Positions 56,374 through 64,000 of a stretch of 64,000 nucleotides of DNA are shown one piece after another (the first letter of the stretch is position 1; each line of letters begins with the position of its first letter). Source of the DNA: Sphingomonas sp. CBMAI 2297 (GTDB taxonomy: Bacteria; Pseudomonadota; Alphaproteobacteria; Sphingomonadales; Sphingomonadaceae); contig NZ_JAPDIR010000007.1 of assembly GCF_029870595.1 (NCBI RefSeq), positions 164,586-228,585 on the forward strand, read 5' to 3'. Made by a program: the position numbers and the translations under genes. The notes beneath the pieces were generated by a model, which worked only from the letters and a program-made list of their open reading frames with translations, did no database searches and was not told the origin of the DNA.

Positions 56374-57440
56374 AGATCCCCGCCGACCGCATCGCCGCGA
56401 TCGAGGCGCGGCGCGACGAGCTGCAGGCGCAGATGGCGACCGGGGACCTGTCGGGCGACAGGTTCGTCGCCGTCTCCAAGGAATATGCCGAGATCGAGCC
56501 GGTGGCACTTGCCGCGGGCGAGGTCCGCCGGCTGCGTGCCGAGGCCGAATCGCTCGCGCTGATGGCGCAGGAGCCTGACGAGGAACTGCGCGCGATGGCG
56601 GCGGAGGAGCTGCGCGCCAATGAAGCGGCGCTCGCCGATGCCGAGCGCGGGCTGGCGCTCTCGCTGCTGCCCAGGGACGCGGCCGATGCGCGCCCGGCGA
56701 TGCTCGAGATCCGCGCCGGCGTGGGCGGCGACGAAGCCGCGCTGTTCGCCGGGGACCTGCTGCGCATGTACCAGCGCTATGCCGACCGGATGGGCTGGAA
56801 GATCGAGCTGATCTCGTCCTCCGAATCGGAATTCGGCGGCTTCAAGGAAGTGGTGCTCAGCGTCACCGGCACCGGCGTGTTCGCCAAGCTGAAGTTCGAG
56901 AGCGGCGTGCACCGGGTGCAGCGCGTGCCGGCCACCGAGGCGGGCGGGCGCATCCACACTTCGGCGGCGACGGTGGCGGTGCTTCCCGAAGCCGAGGAGG
57001 CCGATATCCGGATCGACGACAAGGACCTGCGCATCGATATCTATCGCGCCTCGGGCCCGGGCGGGCAGGGCGTGAACACCACCGATTCGGCAGTGCGCAT
57101 CACCCACCTGCCGACCGGCACGATCGTGATCCAGCAGGACGAGCGCTCGCAGATCAAGAACAAGGCCAAGGCGATGAAGGTGCTGCGCACCCGCCTGTAC
57201 GAGGCCGAGCGCGACCGGCTTGCCTCGGCGCGCGCCGGCGCGCGGCAGTCGATGGTCGGCTCGGGCGATCGCTCGGAGCGCATCCGGACCTATAATTTCC
57301 CCCAGGGGCGCGTGACCGATCACCGCATCAACCTGACGCTCCACCGCCTGCCCGAAGTGATGGAAGGCGAGCTGGACGAGCTGATCGGCGCGCTCGTCGC
57401 CCAGGACGAGGCGGACCGGCTGGCGCAGCTGGATGGGTAG
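56370..57440 (+). CDS. prfA: Peptide chain release factor 1
   Basis: Terminates translation at UAA and UAG. 356 residues. The PAT tripeptide that reads the stop codon is at 187-189 ([14 protein letters not shown]), and the catalytic GGQ is at 231-233 ([13 protein letters not shown]). The start codon lies inside the hisS stop. The product is the substrate of PrmC, encoded next. Confidence 0.97.
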   Translation: MKIPADRIAAIEARRDELQAQMATGDLSGDRFVAVSKEYAEIEPVALAAGEVRRLRAEAESLALMAQEPDEELRAMAAEELRANEAALADAERGLALSLLPRDAADARPAMLEIRAGVGGDEAALFAGDLLRMYQRYADRMGWKIELISSSESEFGGFKEVVLSVTGTGVFAKLKFESGVHRVQRVPATEAGGRIHTSAATVAVLPEAEEADIRIDDKDLRIDIYRASGPGGQGVNTTDSAVRITHLPTGTIVIQQDERSQIKNKAKAMKVLRTRLYEAERDRLASARAGARQSMVGSGDRSERIRTYNFPQGRVTDHRINLTLHRLPEVMEGELDELIGALVAQDEADRLAQLDG

Positions 57441-57552
57441 CTCCCTCTCTCCGCGTGCGGGGAGAGGGCCGGGGAGAGGGGCGTGACCTCCCCTCCGGAC
57501 GAATCGCATGCGGATCCGGCGACCCCCTCTCCCGGCAAGCGGAGAGAGGGAG
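57441..57552. repeat. Family-B palindromic element between prfA and prmC
   Basis: The 112-bp spacer has perfect 14-base terminal inverted repeats (CTCCCTCTCTCCGC and GCGGAGAGAGGGAG). The right repeat supplies GGAG 7 bases before the prmC GTG and its last base is the G of that start codon. Confidence 0.8.
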
Positions 57553-58361
57553 TGGGCGGCGCTCTGATCGAAGCCGCCAGAACCCTCGAACCCGTCTCCG
57601 ATTCCCCCCGGCTCGATGCCGAGCTGCTGATGGCGCACGCCCTGGGCGTCTCGCGCGAGGCGATGATCCTGCGCCATCTCGGCGATCCCGTGCCCGCCGC
57701 GCTCGAATCGCTGCTTGCGCGGCGGCTGGCGCATGAGCCGGTGGCGTACATCACCGGCCGCCGCGCCTTCTGGACGATCGAGCTCGCGGTCGGCCCCGGG
57801 GTGCTGATCCCGCGCCCCGACAGCGAGACGCTGATCGAGGCGGCGATCGAATATTTCGGCGCCCGCGCGCCCGCGCGGATCCTCGATCTCGGCACGGGCC
57901 CCGGCACGCTGCTGCTCGCCGCGCTGGCCGAATGGCCCGAGGCGCAGGGGCTCGGCGTGGATGCGTCGGAGGTCGCGCTCGACTATGCCCGGCGCAACGC
58001 CGCGGCGCTGGGGATGGAGTCGCGCGCCGCCTTCCGGCCCGGCGACTGGGGGCAGGGGCTCGCTGCGCGCTTCGACCTGATTCTCGCCAACCCGCCCTAT
58101 ATCGGGACGCGGGAGGATCTGCCCGAGCAGGTCCGCCGCCATGAGCCCGGCGCGGCGCTGTTCGCGGGCCCCGAGGGGCTCGACGATTATCGCCGGATCA
58201 TTCCCGATCTCCGCCGCCTGCTCGCGCCCGGCGGCGCGGCGGTGCTGGAGATCGGCTGGACCCAGGCCGGGCCGGTATCCGCGATTGCCCGGAATGGCGG
58301 TTTCGCCGTGACGCTGTACAAGGATCTGGGAGAGCGGCCGCGCGCGCTGCTCCTGACTTGA
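57552..58361 (+). CDS. prmC: Release-factor glutamine methyltransferase
   Basis: Methylates the GGQ glutamine of PrfA and PrfB. 269 residues from GTG 57552. The start is placed by homology (GGALIEAARTLEPVSDSPRL) and by the Shine-Dalgarno sequence; a longer frame to 57483 reads through the repeat. The SAM motif is ILDLGTGPGTLLLAAL (110-125) and the substrate motif NPPY is at 180-183 (ILANPPYIGTRE). HEPVAYITGRRAFW is the family start of the catalytic part. Confidence 0.94.
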   Translation: MGGALIEAARTLEPVSDSPRLDAELLMAHALGVSREAMILRHLGDPVPAALESLLARRLAHEPVAYITGRRAFWTIELAVGPGVLIPRPDSETLIEAAIEYFGARAPARILDLGTGPGTLLLAALAEWPEAQGLGVDASEVALDYARRNAAALGMESRAAFRPGDWGQGLAARFDLILANPPYIGTREDLPEQVRRHEPGAALFAGPEGLDDYRRIIPDLRRLLAPGGAAVLEIGWTQAGPVSAIARNGGFAVTLYKDLGERPRALLLT

Positions 58362-58390
58362 AACGACGCGAAAACGACACATATTTCTGC

Positions 58391-58419
58391 TTGGACATTG
58401 GTGCTGCACCGGCTAAGAC
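58391..58419 (+). promoter_or_regulatory. Candidate promoter for the DUF4167 gene
   Basis: TTGGAC (58391-58396) and TAAGAC (58414-58419) are 17 bases apart, about 30 bases past the prmC stop. Transcription would start near 58426 and leave a leader of about 205 bases before the start codon at 58631. The leader (58426-58630) has short inverted segments but no recognisable riboswitch. Confidence 0.5.
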
Positions 58420-58630
58420 AGCGACGGGGTAGGGCACTTTCAACCAAGCCGTTGAAACTTGGGCCGTGAAAAGCACAGCCCCGATTCAGGTCATGATAGC
58501 CGCTGCAGTCCGGTGGCCATGGCAGGCGAGTCGCGCCTCCCGAGGCGTTGGCGCGCATTTGTAAACTGCATCCGGGACCCAGGAATTGGACCGACGGACA
58601 GCGTAAACAAGACAGGACATACAGACCTTG

Positions 58631-59377
58631 ATGAACAATCGTCAGGCCGGCCGCCGTCGTGGTCGTGGCGGGCAGCAGCAGCGCCAGGGTGGCAACCCGG
58701 GCCAGGGTAACGGGAACCGCATCGACAACCGTGCGCGCGGCAACGCCGCCCAGCTGCTCGAGAAATACAAGAATCTGGCGCGCGATGCCCAGATGCAGGG
58801 CGACCGGGTCAACACCGAATATTATCTCCAGTTCGCGGATCACTATTTCCGCGTGCTGAGCGAGAGCCGTTCGCGCTTCGAGGAGCAGAACCAGCAGCGC
58901 CGCCAGCGCGACGATTTCGACGGCGACGACGAGGATTTCGACGTCGAGGCCGATGGCAATCGCGCCGACGAAGCGGACGAGCCGCAGGAGCAGCGCGTCC
59001 AGCCGTCGCGCCGCGAGCGCGAGGAGCGTCAGGGCCGCGAGCGTGAGGAGCGCCAGGAGCGCCAGCCTCGCCGCGAGCGCGAGGACCGCAACGGCCGCGC
59101 CAATGGCTATGGCAATGGCCATGCCGTCGAGGCCGAGGGCTTCGAGGCTGCCGCCGAAGAGCAGCGCGCCCCGCGCGAGGAGCAGGCGCCGCGCCGCACC
59201 CGCCGCCCGCGCCGCGAGGAGGCGCAGCCCGCCGATGAGAGCCATGCGATCGACGCCGCGGTGCTGCCGCCGGCGCTCGGCGTGATCGACGCGGCGCCGG
59301 CCGCGGAAGCGGAGGAGCCGGTGAAGAAGCCGCGCCGCCGCCGCACCCGCGCCGAGGATGCGGAAGCGACTGCCTGA
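58631..59377 (+). CDS. DUF4167-family protein
   Basis: 248 residues. The N-terminal domain is the DUF4167 block: basic start MNNRQAGRRRGRGGQQQRQG, then NAAQLLEKYKNLARDAQMQG and YYLQFADHYFRVLSESRSRF. The rest is disordered: Asp/Glu (95-120), then Arg-Glu-rich repeats (REREERQGREREERQER) and an Arg-rich tail (KKPRRRRTRAEDAEATA). It is widespread in alphaproteobacteria, commonly next to prmC and prfA, and may bind RNA or ribosomes; that role is inferred from charge and context only. Confidence 0.85.
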   Translation: MNNRQAGRRRGRGGQQQRQGGNPGQGNGNRIDNRARGNAAQLLEKYKNLARDAQMQGDRVNTEYYLQFADHYFRVLSESRSRFEEQNQQRRQRDDFDGDDEDFDVEADGNRADEADEPQEQRVQPSRREREERQGREREERQERQPRREREDRNGRANGYGNGHAVEAEGFEAAAEEQRAPREEQAPRRTRRPRREEAQPADESHAIDAAVLPPALGVIDAAPAAEAEEPVKKPRRRRTRAEDAEATA

Positions 59378-59434
59378 ACGGCGGCGTTCGCGATCTGAAG
59401 AATCAGGACAATGGATCGGCGGCTGGGCGAAGGC

Positions 59435-59734
59435 TCAGTCGCCGATTTCCATTTCGTCCTTCAGCCGGTCCTCCACCTGTTCGTCATGGCCGGTGCCCGA
59501 GCTCAGGAACATCAGGCCCATCAGCATGGCGCCGAGCAGGATGGTGAAGAACACGCCGAGCGCGGTGGCCAGGATCACGGTCAGGTTGAGCCAGCCCAGC
59601 CAGTGCCACAGGACCAGGATCGCACCTATCGCCGCCGCCGCCGCGACCATCGCCATCCAGCCCAGGATGCGGCGATAGCGCGCCCAGGCAAAGGCGGCAT
59701 ATTCGGGATCGTCCAGGCCGTGCGGCGCGTCCAT
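59435..59734 (-). CDS. Small two-helix membrane protein
   Basis: 99 residues from ATG 59734 (MDAPHGLDDPEYAAFAWARY). Two hydrophobic helices (about 26-48 and 52-78: MAMVAAAAAIGAILVLWHWL, ATALGVFFTILLGAMLMGLM) are followed by an acidic tail (EDRLKDEMEIGD). Unknown function. It is convergent with the DUF4167 gene and divergent from the CBS gene, 65 bases away. Confidence 0.7.
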   Translation of the reverse strand: MDAPHGLDDPEYAAFAWARYRRILGWMAMVAAAAAIGAILVLWHWLGWLNLTVILATALGVFFTILLGAMLMGLMFLSSGTGHDEQVEDRLKDEMEIGD

Positions 59735-59799
59735 CTTTTGCAATTGGGGGCGATGTGTGGGAGACTCAACCGCCTGGACCCGAATGCGGAGTGATGGCG

Positions 59800-60228
59800 A
59801 TGACGATCGCGGCGATCCTGGGGGGCAAGGGGCACGAAGTGGTCTCGATCGATGGCGACCGGACGGTCGCCGATGCGGTCGCGCTGCTCGCCGGGAAGCG
59901 AATCGGCGCCGTGCCCGTGATGTCCGGCGGCGCGGTCGCCGGGATATTCTCCGAACGTGACGTGATCTATTGCCTCGAGCGCGAGGGGGCCGCGGCGCTC
60001 GCGCGCAAGGTGGGCGACGTGATGACCGCGCCGGCGATCACCGTCTCGCCCGACGAGAGCGTGCTCGCCGCGCTGGCGCTGATGACCCGTCGGCGCATCC
60101 GCCATCTGCCGGTGGTCGAGGGCGATACCTGTATCGGGCTCGTCTCGATCGGCGATCTGGTGAAGTATCGGATCGAGCGGATCGAATCGGAAGCCGATGC
60201 GATGCGTGCCTATATCCAGGCGGTGTGA
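59800..60228 (+). CDS. CBS-domain pair protein
   Basis: 142 residues that form two CBS motifs: HEVVSIDGDRTVADAVALLA with IGAVPVM and GIFSERDVIYCLE, then VMTAPAITVSPDESVLAALA with RIRHLPVVEGDTCIGLVSIG. No other domain is present. It would bind an adenosine ligand and act on a partner. ATG 59800 is chosen because GGAG lies 8 bases before it; ATG 59794 is also possible. Confidence 0.85.
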   Translation: MTIAAILGGKGHEVVSIDGDRTVADAVALLAGKRIGAVPVMSGGAVAGIFSERDVIYCLEREGAAALARKVGDVMTAPAITVSPDESVLAALALMTRRRIRHLPVVEGDTCIGLVSIGDLVKYRIERIESEADAMRAYIQAV

Positions 60229-60249
60229 TCCCTGGGCCGGGAATCTGAA

Positions 60250-60395
60250 CCAGGTTGTGGACTCATATTCTTGCTTCGTCACCCCGGCCTTGAGCCGGGG
60301 TCCCGCTATCTCGTCAGCACAGGAAGAAGCGGGATCCCGGCTCAAGGCCGGGATGACGGTGAAAGATCAGATACTTGTTTGGGTTCTCAACCTGG
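60250..60395. repeat. MITE-like element, copy 2 (146 bp)
   Basis: Same length and organisation as copy 1: left end CCAGGTTGTGGACTCATA, long palindromic core with GTCACCCCGGCCTTGAG and CTCAAGGCCGGGATGAC, and right end GGGTTCTCAACCTGG. The two copies differ at scattered bases. A lone left end (CCTAGGTTGAGGACTCATA) is at 60588-60606. Confidence 0.75.
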
Positions 60396-60420
60396 GGTCA
60401 AAACCCAATCAGCAAACTCC

Positions 60421-60556
60421 GTCATCCCCGCGCAGGCGGGGATCCAGGGTAGCGCAGGACGACGATGCTATCAGGTGAGCCTCCTTCCGGAGCGCGCAGG
60501 CCTCGACTGCCCGCAACCCGCCCGTGGCCCTGGATCCCCGCCTGCGCGGGGATGAC
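60421..60556. repeat. Family-A palindromic repeat pair
   Basis: GTCATCCCCGCGCAGGCGGG on the left and CCCGCCTGCGCGGGGATGAC on the right (ending 60556) face each other across about 95 bases. Outside them AAAACCCAATCA (from 60400) and TGATCGGGTTTT (to 60585) make a further inverted pair, so the unit may be about 185 bp. Confidence 0.7.
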
Positions 60557-60606
60557 GAAATAAATCAAAGCCTTGATCGGGTTTTGCCCTAGGTTGAGGA
60601 CTCATA

Positions 60607-60888
60607 AAGGCGGCCTGTCGGCAAACGCCCCACTTGCGGACATCAAGGGTCGACGCACACCACGGCTGAAGCTGGGCCGGAAGCGGACTGGCAGGTCACG
60701 CTGCGTCAAGCGCGACAAGCGGACGCTCCTTTCTAGAGTCTGATACCCGGCAAATCGAGGAGCGCGGTGCGGGCGGCAGTGCGTTGCGGCGCCACACGGA
60801 GGACCAATCGCCACCCGGTTGGAGGGCGGACGCGGCTGGCTTCGTTTCGGCAGGTCAAGCCAGGCTGAAGATCTGCGCGGCGTGAGCC
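60607..60888. other. Non-coding stretch with no recognised content
   Basis: About 280 bases between the repeats and the nuclease gene. A 70-codon minus frame (60602-60814) has unlikely composition and no ribosome-binding site. I see no RNA gene and no convincing promoter. Confidence 0.4.
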
Positions 60889-61536
60889 TCAGCTGGCGGG
60901 AAGGCCGGCCCTATCGAGGTGCTTCACGATCATGCGATTGAAGTCAGGAAAGACGAAGCCATCGTCGGCTGCATAGAACCGCTCACCATCCGAAACATAG
61001 AGCGGGTTTAGCAGGGCTCGCTTAACGCGAAGCGGGAATTCACGCCGTGATCGCTCCAGACTGTCATAGGTCTGCAGGTGAGCGAAATACTGGACCTTGT
61101 CCTTGGGCATCAGTTTGATCAGGCCGATGCCATTGTTTCGTGCAGTGGCGACCGTGCCCGACTGAAAGCCGTTGCGTGTCACCATATAGGCCTTGATGCT
61201 AAAGCCATAGCCGCCGGCAAGCCGCCCTACGAGCTCATCCATCAGCTTGACCTCAAGTTCTCGCTTATGGTCCTTGCACTCGAAGATCACGACATGCGTC
61301 GGCTGTGCATCGTCCTTCCCGAAGTTATCTTTCACATAGACCTCGAGTACATTCTCAAAATCTACCTCAGCCTCCCGGCTCCTGGAGTAGTATCTGGCCT
61401 TGGGTCGGAAACGCACGAGTTCGGGACGGTAGGGTAGCTCGCCCGAAGCTAGGAGTTTCGCCACCAGATCGGCAACTTCTCGCTCCAGATCCATTCCATC
61501 ATTCCGCTCAGCGCTAAAATCCGTCAATCTTATCAC
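60889..61536 (-). CDS. Restriction-type nuclease with PD-(D/E)xK core (Mrr-like)
   Basis: 215 residues. A nuclease core is visible: D59 in EVDFENVLEVYVK, then E86 and K88 in VVIFECKDHKREL, giving D-(x)n-ExK. The following AYMVTRNGFQSGTVATARNN and GIGLIKL match the strand-helix pattern of Mrr/restriction endonuclease-fold domains. No methyltransferase or partner gene is next to it. The G+C of the gene is clearly lower than its surroundings. The start is uncertain: GTG 61536, TTG 61527 (GGAG 8 bases before) or ATG 61494. Anti-phage or DNA-repair use is possible but not shown. Confidence 0.65.
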   Translation of the reverse strand: MIRLTDFSAERNDGMDLEREVADLVAKLLASGELPYRPELVRFRPKARYYSRSREAEVDFENVLEVYVKDNFGKDDAQPTHVVIFECKDHKRELEVKLMDELVGRLAGGYGFSIKAYMVTRNGFQSGTVATARNNGIGLIKLMPKDKVQYFAHLQTYDSLERSRREFPLRVKRALLNPLYVSDGERFYAADDGFVFPDFNRMIVKHLDRAGLPAS

Positions 61537-61873
61537 TCCGCTTGTTGGTTGTCGGCGAACAGGGCGCCGATGTCTGGCATCCTGATCAAGATTTAGTGCT
61601 TATGTCGTGATGAAACAAAAGTCGCTTTTCACGGATTCAATTTCCTAAGTGGACGGGACGGTTAACACCAGTCTTGTCCATCAAGCCGACGTTAACGAAC
61701 GGCTGCCTTGGAAATCAACTACCAACATTGAGAACGACTGCAATTGGGGCGCATACCCGCTGTGCCCGCAAGGCCATCGGAATGGCAGCTATCCACCCAA
61801 GATCGGCCGATTGGTCCGATATACCGAAAGCGGTCGTTTATGGGTTCACACCCAAGCCTTTGAAACCATGTCC
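61537..61873. other. Lower-GC spacer upstream of the nuclease gene
   Basis: This spacer shares the low G+C of the nuclease gene and carries A+T-rich parts (ATGAAACAAAAGTCGC, GGTTAACACCAG). A 110-codon plus frame (61649-61981) has no support. The end of a longer foreign segment may lie here. Confidence 0.4.
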
Positions 61874-62004
61874 GTCATCCCCGCGAAGGCGGGGATCCGG
61901 GGCCAGGGGCGATGGCCGCGCGGCGCGTCCTGCCGTCTCCGGCTGCTCTGCGCGGAATTGCTTCGCCCCCATCCAGCTTGAACCCCCGCCCTCGCGGGGA
62001 TGAC
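61874..62004. repeat. Family-A palindromic repeat pair
   Basis: GTCATCCCCGCGAAGGCGGG on the left and CCCGCCCTCGCGGGGATGAC on the right (ending 62004) lie about 90 bases apart. The element ends 25 bases before the flippase stop and marks the switch back to high G+C. Confidence 0.7.
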
Positions 62005-62028
62005 GAACTCTCCCCGGCGCGTCGCGGC

Positions 62029-63507
62029 TCATCCGTGGCGGTTGCGGATCAGGTTGATCGATTCGATCAGCATCGGGCGGGCGAACAGGAACAGCAGCCC
62101 GCCATAGATAAGGCCGCCCGCGCCCGCGAGCAGCGCGAGATGCGGGAGCGCCGGGAGCGGGGGCAGCAGCGAATCGAGCCCGGTGACGAGCAGCGCCATG
62201 GCGCCGGCCGCCAGCACCGGCGGGGCGATCGCCTCGATCAGCGCGCCCAGCCTCACGCCGATCACCGGCAGCGTCCGCCAGGTCGAGACCGCGAGATAGA
62301 CGGGATAGGCGGCAAACCAGGCGGCGACGAGGCCCATCAGGCCCCAGTGCACGCCGATCAGGAACGCGATCGGCAGGCAGAGCGCGCCGGTCGCCGAGTT
62401 CTGGGCGCTGATTCCCGGGCGGCCACAGGCGTCGCTGGCGGGGGCATAGAGCACTTGCAGCGTCATCATCGGCATGGCGAGCGCCAGCCAGTGCACCACC
62501 GGGGCCGCCTCCCGCCATTTCGGCCCCAGCGCCACCGCGACCAGCGGGTCGGCGGTGGCGGCCATGCCGAGATAGAAGGGCATCGCGACCACCATGATCA
62601 GCCGCGCCGACTTGGTGAAGGCGGCGGCGACCGCGGCCTTGTCGTCCTTGAGCCGGGCATAGGCGGAGAAGGCGACCTCGTTGAGCGGGGGCACGAACTT
62701 GGCGACGAAGATCTGGGTCAGGAACAGGCTGGTGGTGTAGATGCCCAGCGTGTGCGGGTCGAACAGGCGGCCGGCGATGAACACATCGGCCTGGCTCTGG
62801 GCGAACCAGAAGAGCTGGCCGGTGGCCATCACGCCGCCATAGCGGGCGATGTCGCCGGCGCCGCGAAAGTCGAAGCTCGGCCAGAGCAGCGAGCGCGCGG
62901 CGATCGTCATGCCGATGGCGCGGGTGGCGAACAGCGCGATCGGCGCGGCGACCAGCGTCCACACGCCCAGGCCGGCAAGCGCGCCGGCAAGCGCGGTGAT
63001 CGCGCCGGCGAGCGCCGAGACGAAATTGACCAGCGCCTGCTTGCGGAAGTCCATCGCGCGCGAGAGCAGCGCCTGGGGCAGGGCGATGAACGGGGTGGCC
63101 ATATATAGGAGCGCCTGCACGCGGAGCAGGTCGGCCACCATGGGCTGGCGGTAATAGGCGGCGGCGGCGGGGGCGGCGAGGAACTGGATCGCGCCCAGGC
63201 CGAAGTTCAGCAGGATCAGCATGCCGAACAGCTGGCGCTGCGCGTGGCGCCCGGCGTCCTTGCGCTGGATGAGCGCGCTGGCGAGGCCGTAGCCGTTGAG
63301 CATGTTGAGCAGGACCAGGATCACCTGGGTCATCGCGAACAGGCCATAGGCGGACGGGCCGAGCAGCCGGATGACGATGAAGGTCGAGGCCCAGGTAAGC
63401 AGCTGGCCGAAGATCTGGGTGCCCGAGCGCCAGATCACGGCGCTGCGCACCTGTTGGCGCAGCGCGGCGCTTTCGGCTTCGGAATTGGCCAGCACGGTAT
63501 CGCTCAT
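62029..63507 (-). CDS. Wzx-type polysaccharide flippase
   Basis: 492-residue membrane protein of the MOP superfamily, which flips lipid-linked oligosaccharides. About 12-14 hydrophobic segments. Features are SAVIWRSGTQIFGQLLTWAS, IRLLGPSAYGLFAMTQVILV, the loop AFSAYARLKDDKAAVAAAFT, and MQ-type conserved PLNEVAFSAY. ATG 63507 is chosen; the frame is open to 63660 without a ribosome-binding site. No glycosyltransferase cluster surrounds it in the window. Confidence 0.88.
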   Translation of the reverse strand: MSDTVLANSEAESAALRQQVRSAVIWRSGTQIFGQLLTWASTFIVIRLLGPSAYGLFAMTQVILVLLNMLNGYGLASALIQRKDAGRHAQRQLFGMLILLNFGLGAIQFLAAPAAAAYYRQPMVADLLRVQALLYMATPFIALPQALLSRAMDFRKQALVNFVSALAGAITALAGALAGLGVWTLVAAPIALFATRAIGMTIAARSLLWPSFDFRGAGDIARYGGVMATGQLFWFAQSQADVFIAGRLFDPHTLGIYTTSLFLTQIFVAKFVPPLNEVAFSAYARLKDDKAAVAAAFTKSARLIMVVAMPFYLGMAATADPLVAVALGPKWREAAPVVHWLALAMPMMTLQVLYAPASDACGRPGISAQNSATGALCLPIAFLIGVHWGLMGLVAAWFAAYPVYLAVSTWRTLPVIGVRLGALIEAIAPPVLAAGAMALLVTGLDSLLPPLPALPHLALLAGAGGLIYGGLLFLFARPMLIESINLIRNRHG

Positions 63508-63691
63508 CTCGCGCGCTATGCGCCCGTTCGCCTTTATGCGCCGTAAACCGCCGGAAAGCCGCGAAATTGCGCAGTTCTGCAGGGGAAATCGTATCCCGGA
63601 TTCGCGTTTTCCGGCGTGATTCGAGGGGCGATTCGCATGATTCGCGCCCTTCCTGGTCATCGATCCGTCATTCAGTCGCCGGGCCGCACGC

Positions 63692-63721
63692 CCGAAAACC
63701 GCGGATTTCTGCGGTTTTCGG
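63692..63721. promoter_or_regulatory. 11-base inverted repeat upstream of the rRNA promoter
   Basis: CCGAAAACCGC and GCGGTTTTCGG are exact complements around an 8-base loop. It lies 40 bases before the -35 of the presumed rRNA promoter and 185 bases before the flippase start. It may be a terminator for incoming transcription or a regulatory site. Confidence 0.5.
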
Positions 63722-63761
63722 GGTCTGTTTCGAAAAAAAGACAGAAAGTTTCACAAGGCTG

Positions 63762-63790
63762 TTGACGGGCCGAAAGGTCACGCATAGAAG
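63762..63790 (+). promoter_or_regulatory. Probable rRNA operon promoter
   Basis: TTGACG (63762-63767) and TAGAAG (63785-63790) are 17 bases apart, after an A-rich patch (CGAAAAAAAGACAGAAAG, 63731-63748) that resembles an UP element. The boxA-like leader that follows points to an rRNA operon whose genes lie past the right edge. Confidence 0.6.
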
Positions 63791-63899
63791 CCACTCCACC
63801 GACGCGGTGCTCCTCACCGGAACGCTTCGACGGTCACCAAAATCCAGGCGCACAGGTCGCCCCGAGAAAAAGGGGTTGGACGGTGCGTCGGTTTTTGTC

Positions 63900-63910
63900 G
63901 CTCTTTGACA
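63900..63910 (+). promoter_or_regulatory. boxA-like antitermination site of an rRNA leader
   Basis: GCTCTTTGACA matches the boxA consensus TGCTCTTTAACA at 10 of 11 positions. It lies about 115 bases past the predicted transcription start, where NusB/S10 boxA sites occur in rRNA leaders. No open frame covers 63909-64000. Confidence 0.7.
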
Positions 63911-64000
63911 TAGTGATATAGATGAAGGGACATGTGGGCGGCGGCCCTGGGTTCTGACGGCTTCTAGGCGTTGGATACTCAGATAAAGTCAAGCCGTTCC

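Noticed and set aside
58990..59130. Repeated Arg-Glu codons in the DUF4167 gene considered as a DNA repeat element
   Set aside because: They are coding repeats of a disordered charged region in frame with a conserved N-terminal domain.
60602..60814. 70-codon frame on minus
   Set aside because: No ribosome-binding site, composition rich in Arg/Pro/Ser without structure, and one end falls in a repeat.
61649..61981. 110-codon frame on plus in the low-GC spacer
   Set aside because: It runs into a palindromic repeat and shows no family pattern or ribosome-binding site.

Overview
The window is chromosomal DNA of a sphingomonad-type alphaproteobacterium, probably Sphingomonas or a close relative. 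By eye it is about two-thirds G+C. It carries a very large TonB-dependent receptor, a PhaR/PhaC/PhaA polyhydroxyalkanoate locus, a split ATP synthase operon (F1 genes only), CpaF, an Ada-type repair protein, a DUF4167 protein and dense short-spaced operons. Many spacers hold palindromic repeats. Most of it is core genome. The clearest foreign-looking stretch is a lower-GC segment with one restriction-type nuclease at about 60.9-61.9 kb.

Region by region. 0-7 kb: 5' part of a TonB-dependent receptor, then the PHA locus (phaC-phaA on minus, phaR divergent on plus). 7-16 kb: a chemoreceptor-tip/sensor protein, an exported methyltransferase-like protein, a ParD-like gene fused tightly to map, a retropepsin-PDZ protein, cpaF, a GT-C membrane protein, an AraC regulator and a DUF6265 protein. 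16-21.7 kb: atpHA-lysE-GD-C on minus, with a LysE exporter gene inside the operon and a repeat element between atpD and atpC. 21.9-27.7 kb: two plus-strand genes (secreted TPR-like protein, alpha/beta hydrolase), rhlE, a subtilase-like lipoprotein and a PilZ protein. 27.7-32.2 kb: a GH43 xylosidase/MFS operon behind a LacI-type operator, divergent from ada and a DUF1203 gene. 32.4-40.1 kb: two secreted proteases, priA, a SnoaL-like protein, a DUF2490 protein and a pair of small paralogous secreted proteins. 40.1-48.2 kb: fsa, xerC, a GAF protein, dedA, gshB, yraN, rsmI, an LpoA-like lipoprotein, hemW and tRNA-Gly. 48.2-60.2 kb: an enoyl-CoA hydratase, a complete RND efflux operon, then hisS-prfA-prmC and a DUF4167 gene, a small membrane protein and a CBS protein. 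60.2-64 kb: repeats, the low-GC nuclease gene, a Wzx-type flippase, and at the right edge the promoter and boxA leader of what is very probably an rRNA operon.

Three kinds of mobile-looking intergenic sequence recur. (A) Palindromic pairs with cores like GTCATCCCCGCG...GCGGGGATGAC. (B) Elements of 112-185 bp bounded by CTCCCTCTCYCC and its complement, one inside the atp operon and one supplying the prmC Shine-Dalgarno sequence. (C) A 146-bp MITE-like element with CCTAGG-type ends, present twice. Other structures worth checking are a 25-bp duplication of the tRNA-Gly 3' end next to hemW, a 24-bp perfect palindrome between yraN and gshB, an 18-bp palindrome on the hisS start, and a three-half-site operator before the ParD-like/map pair.
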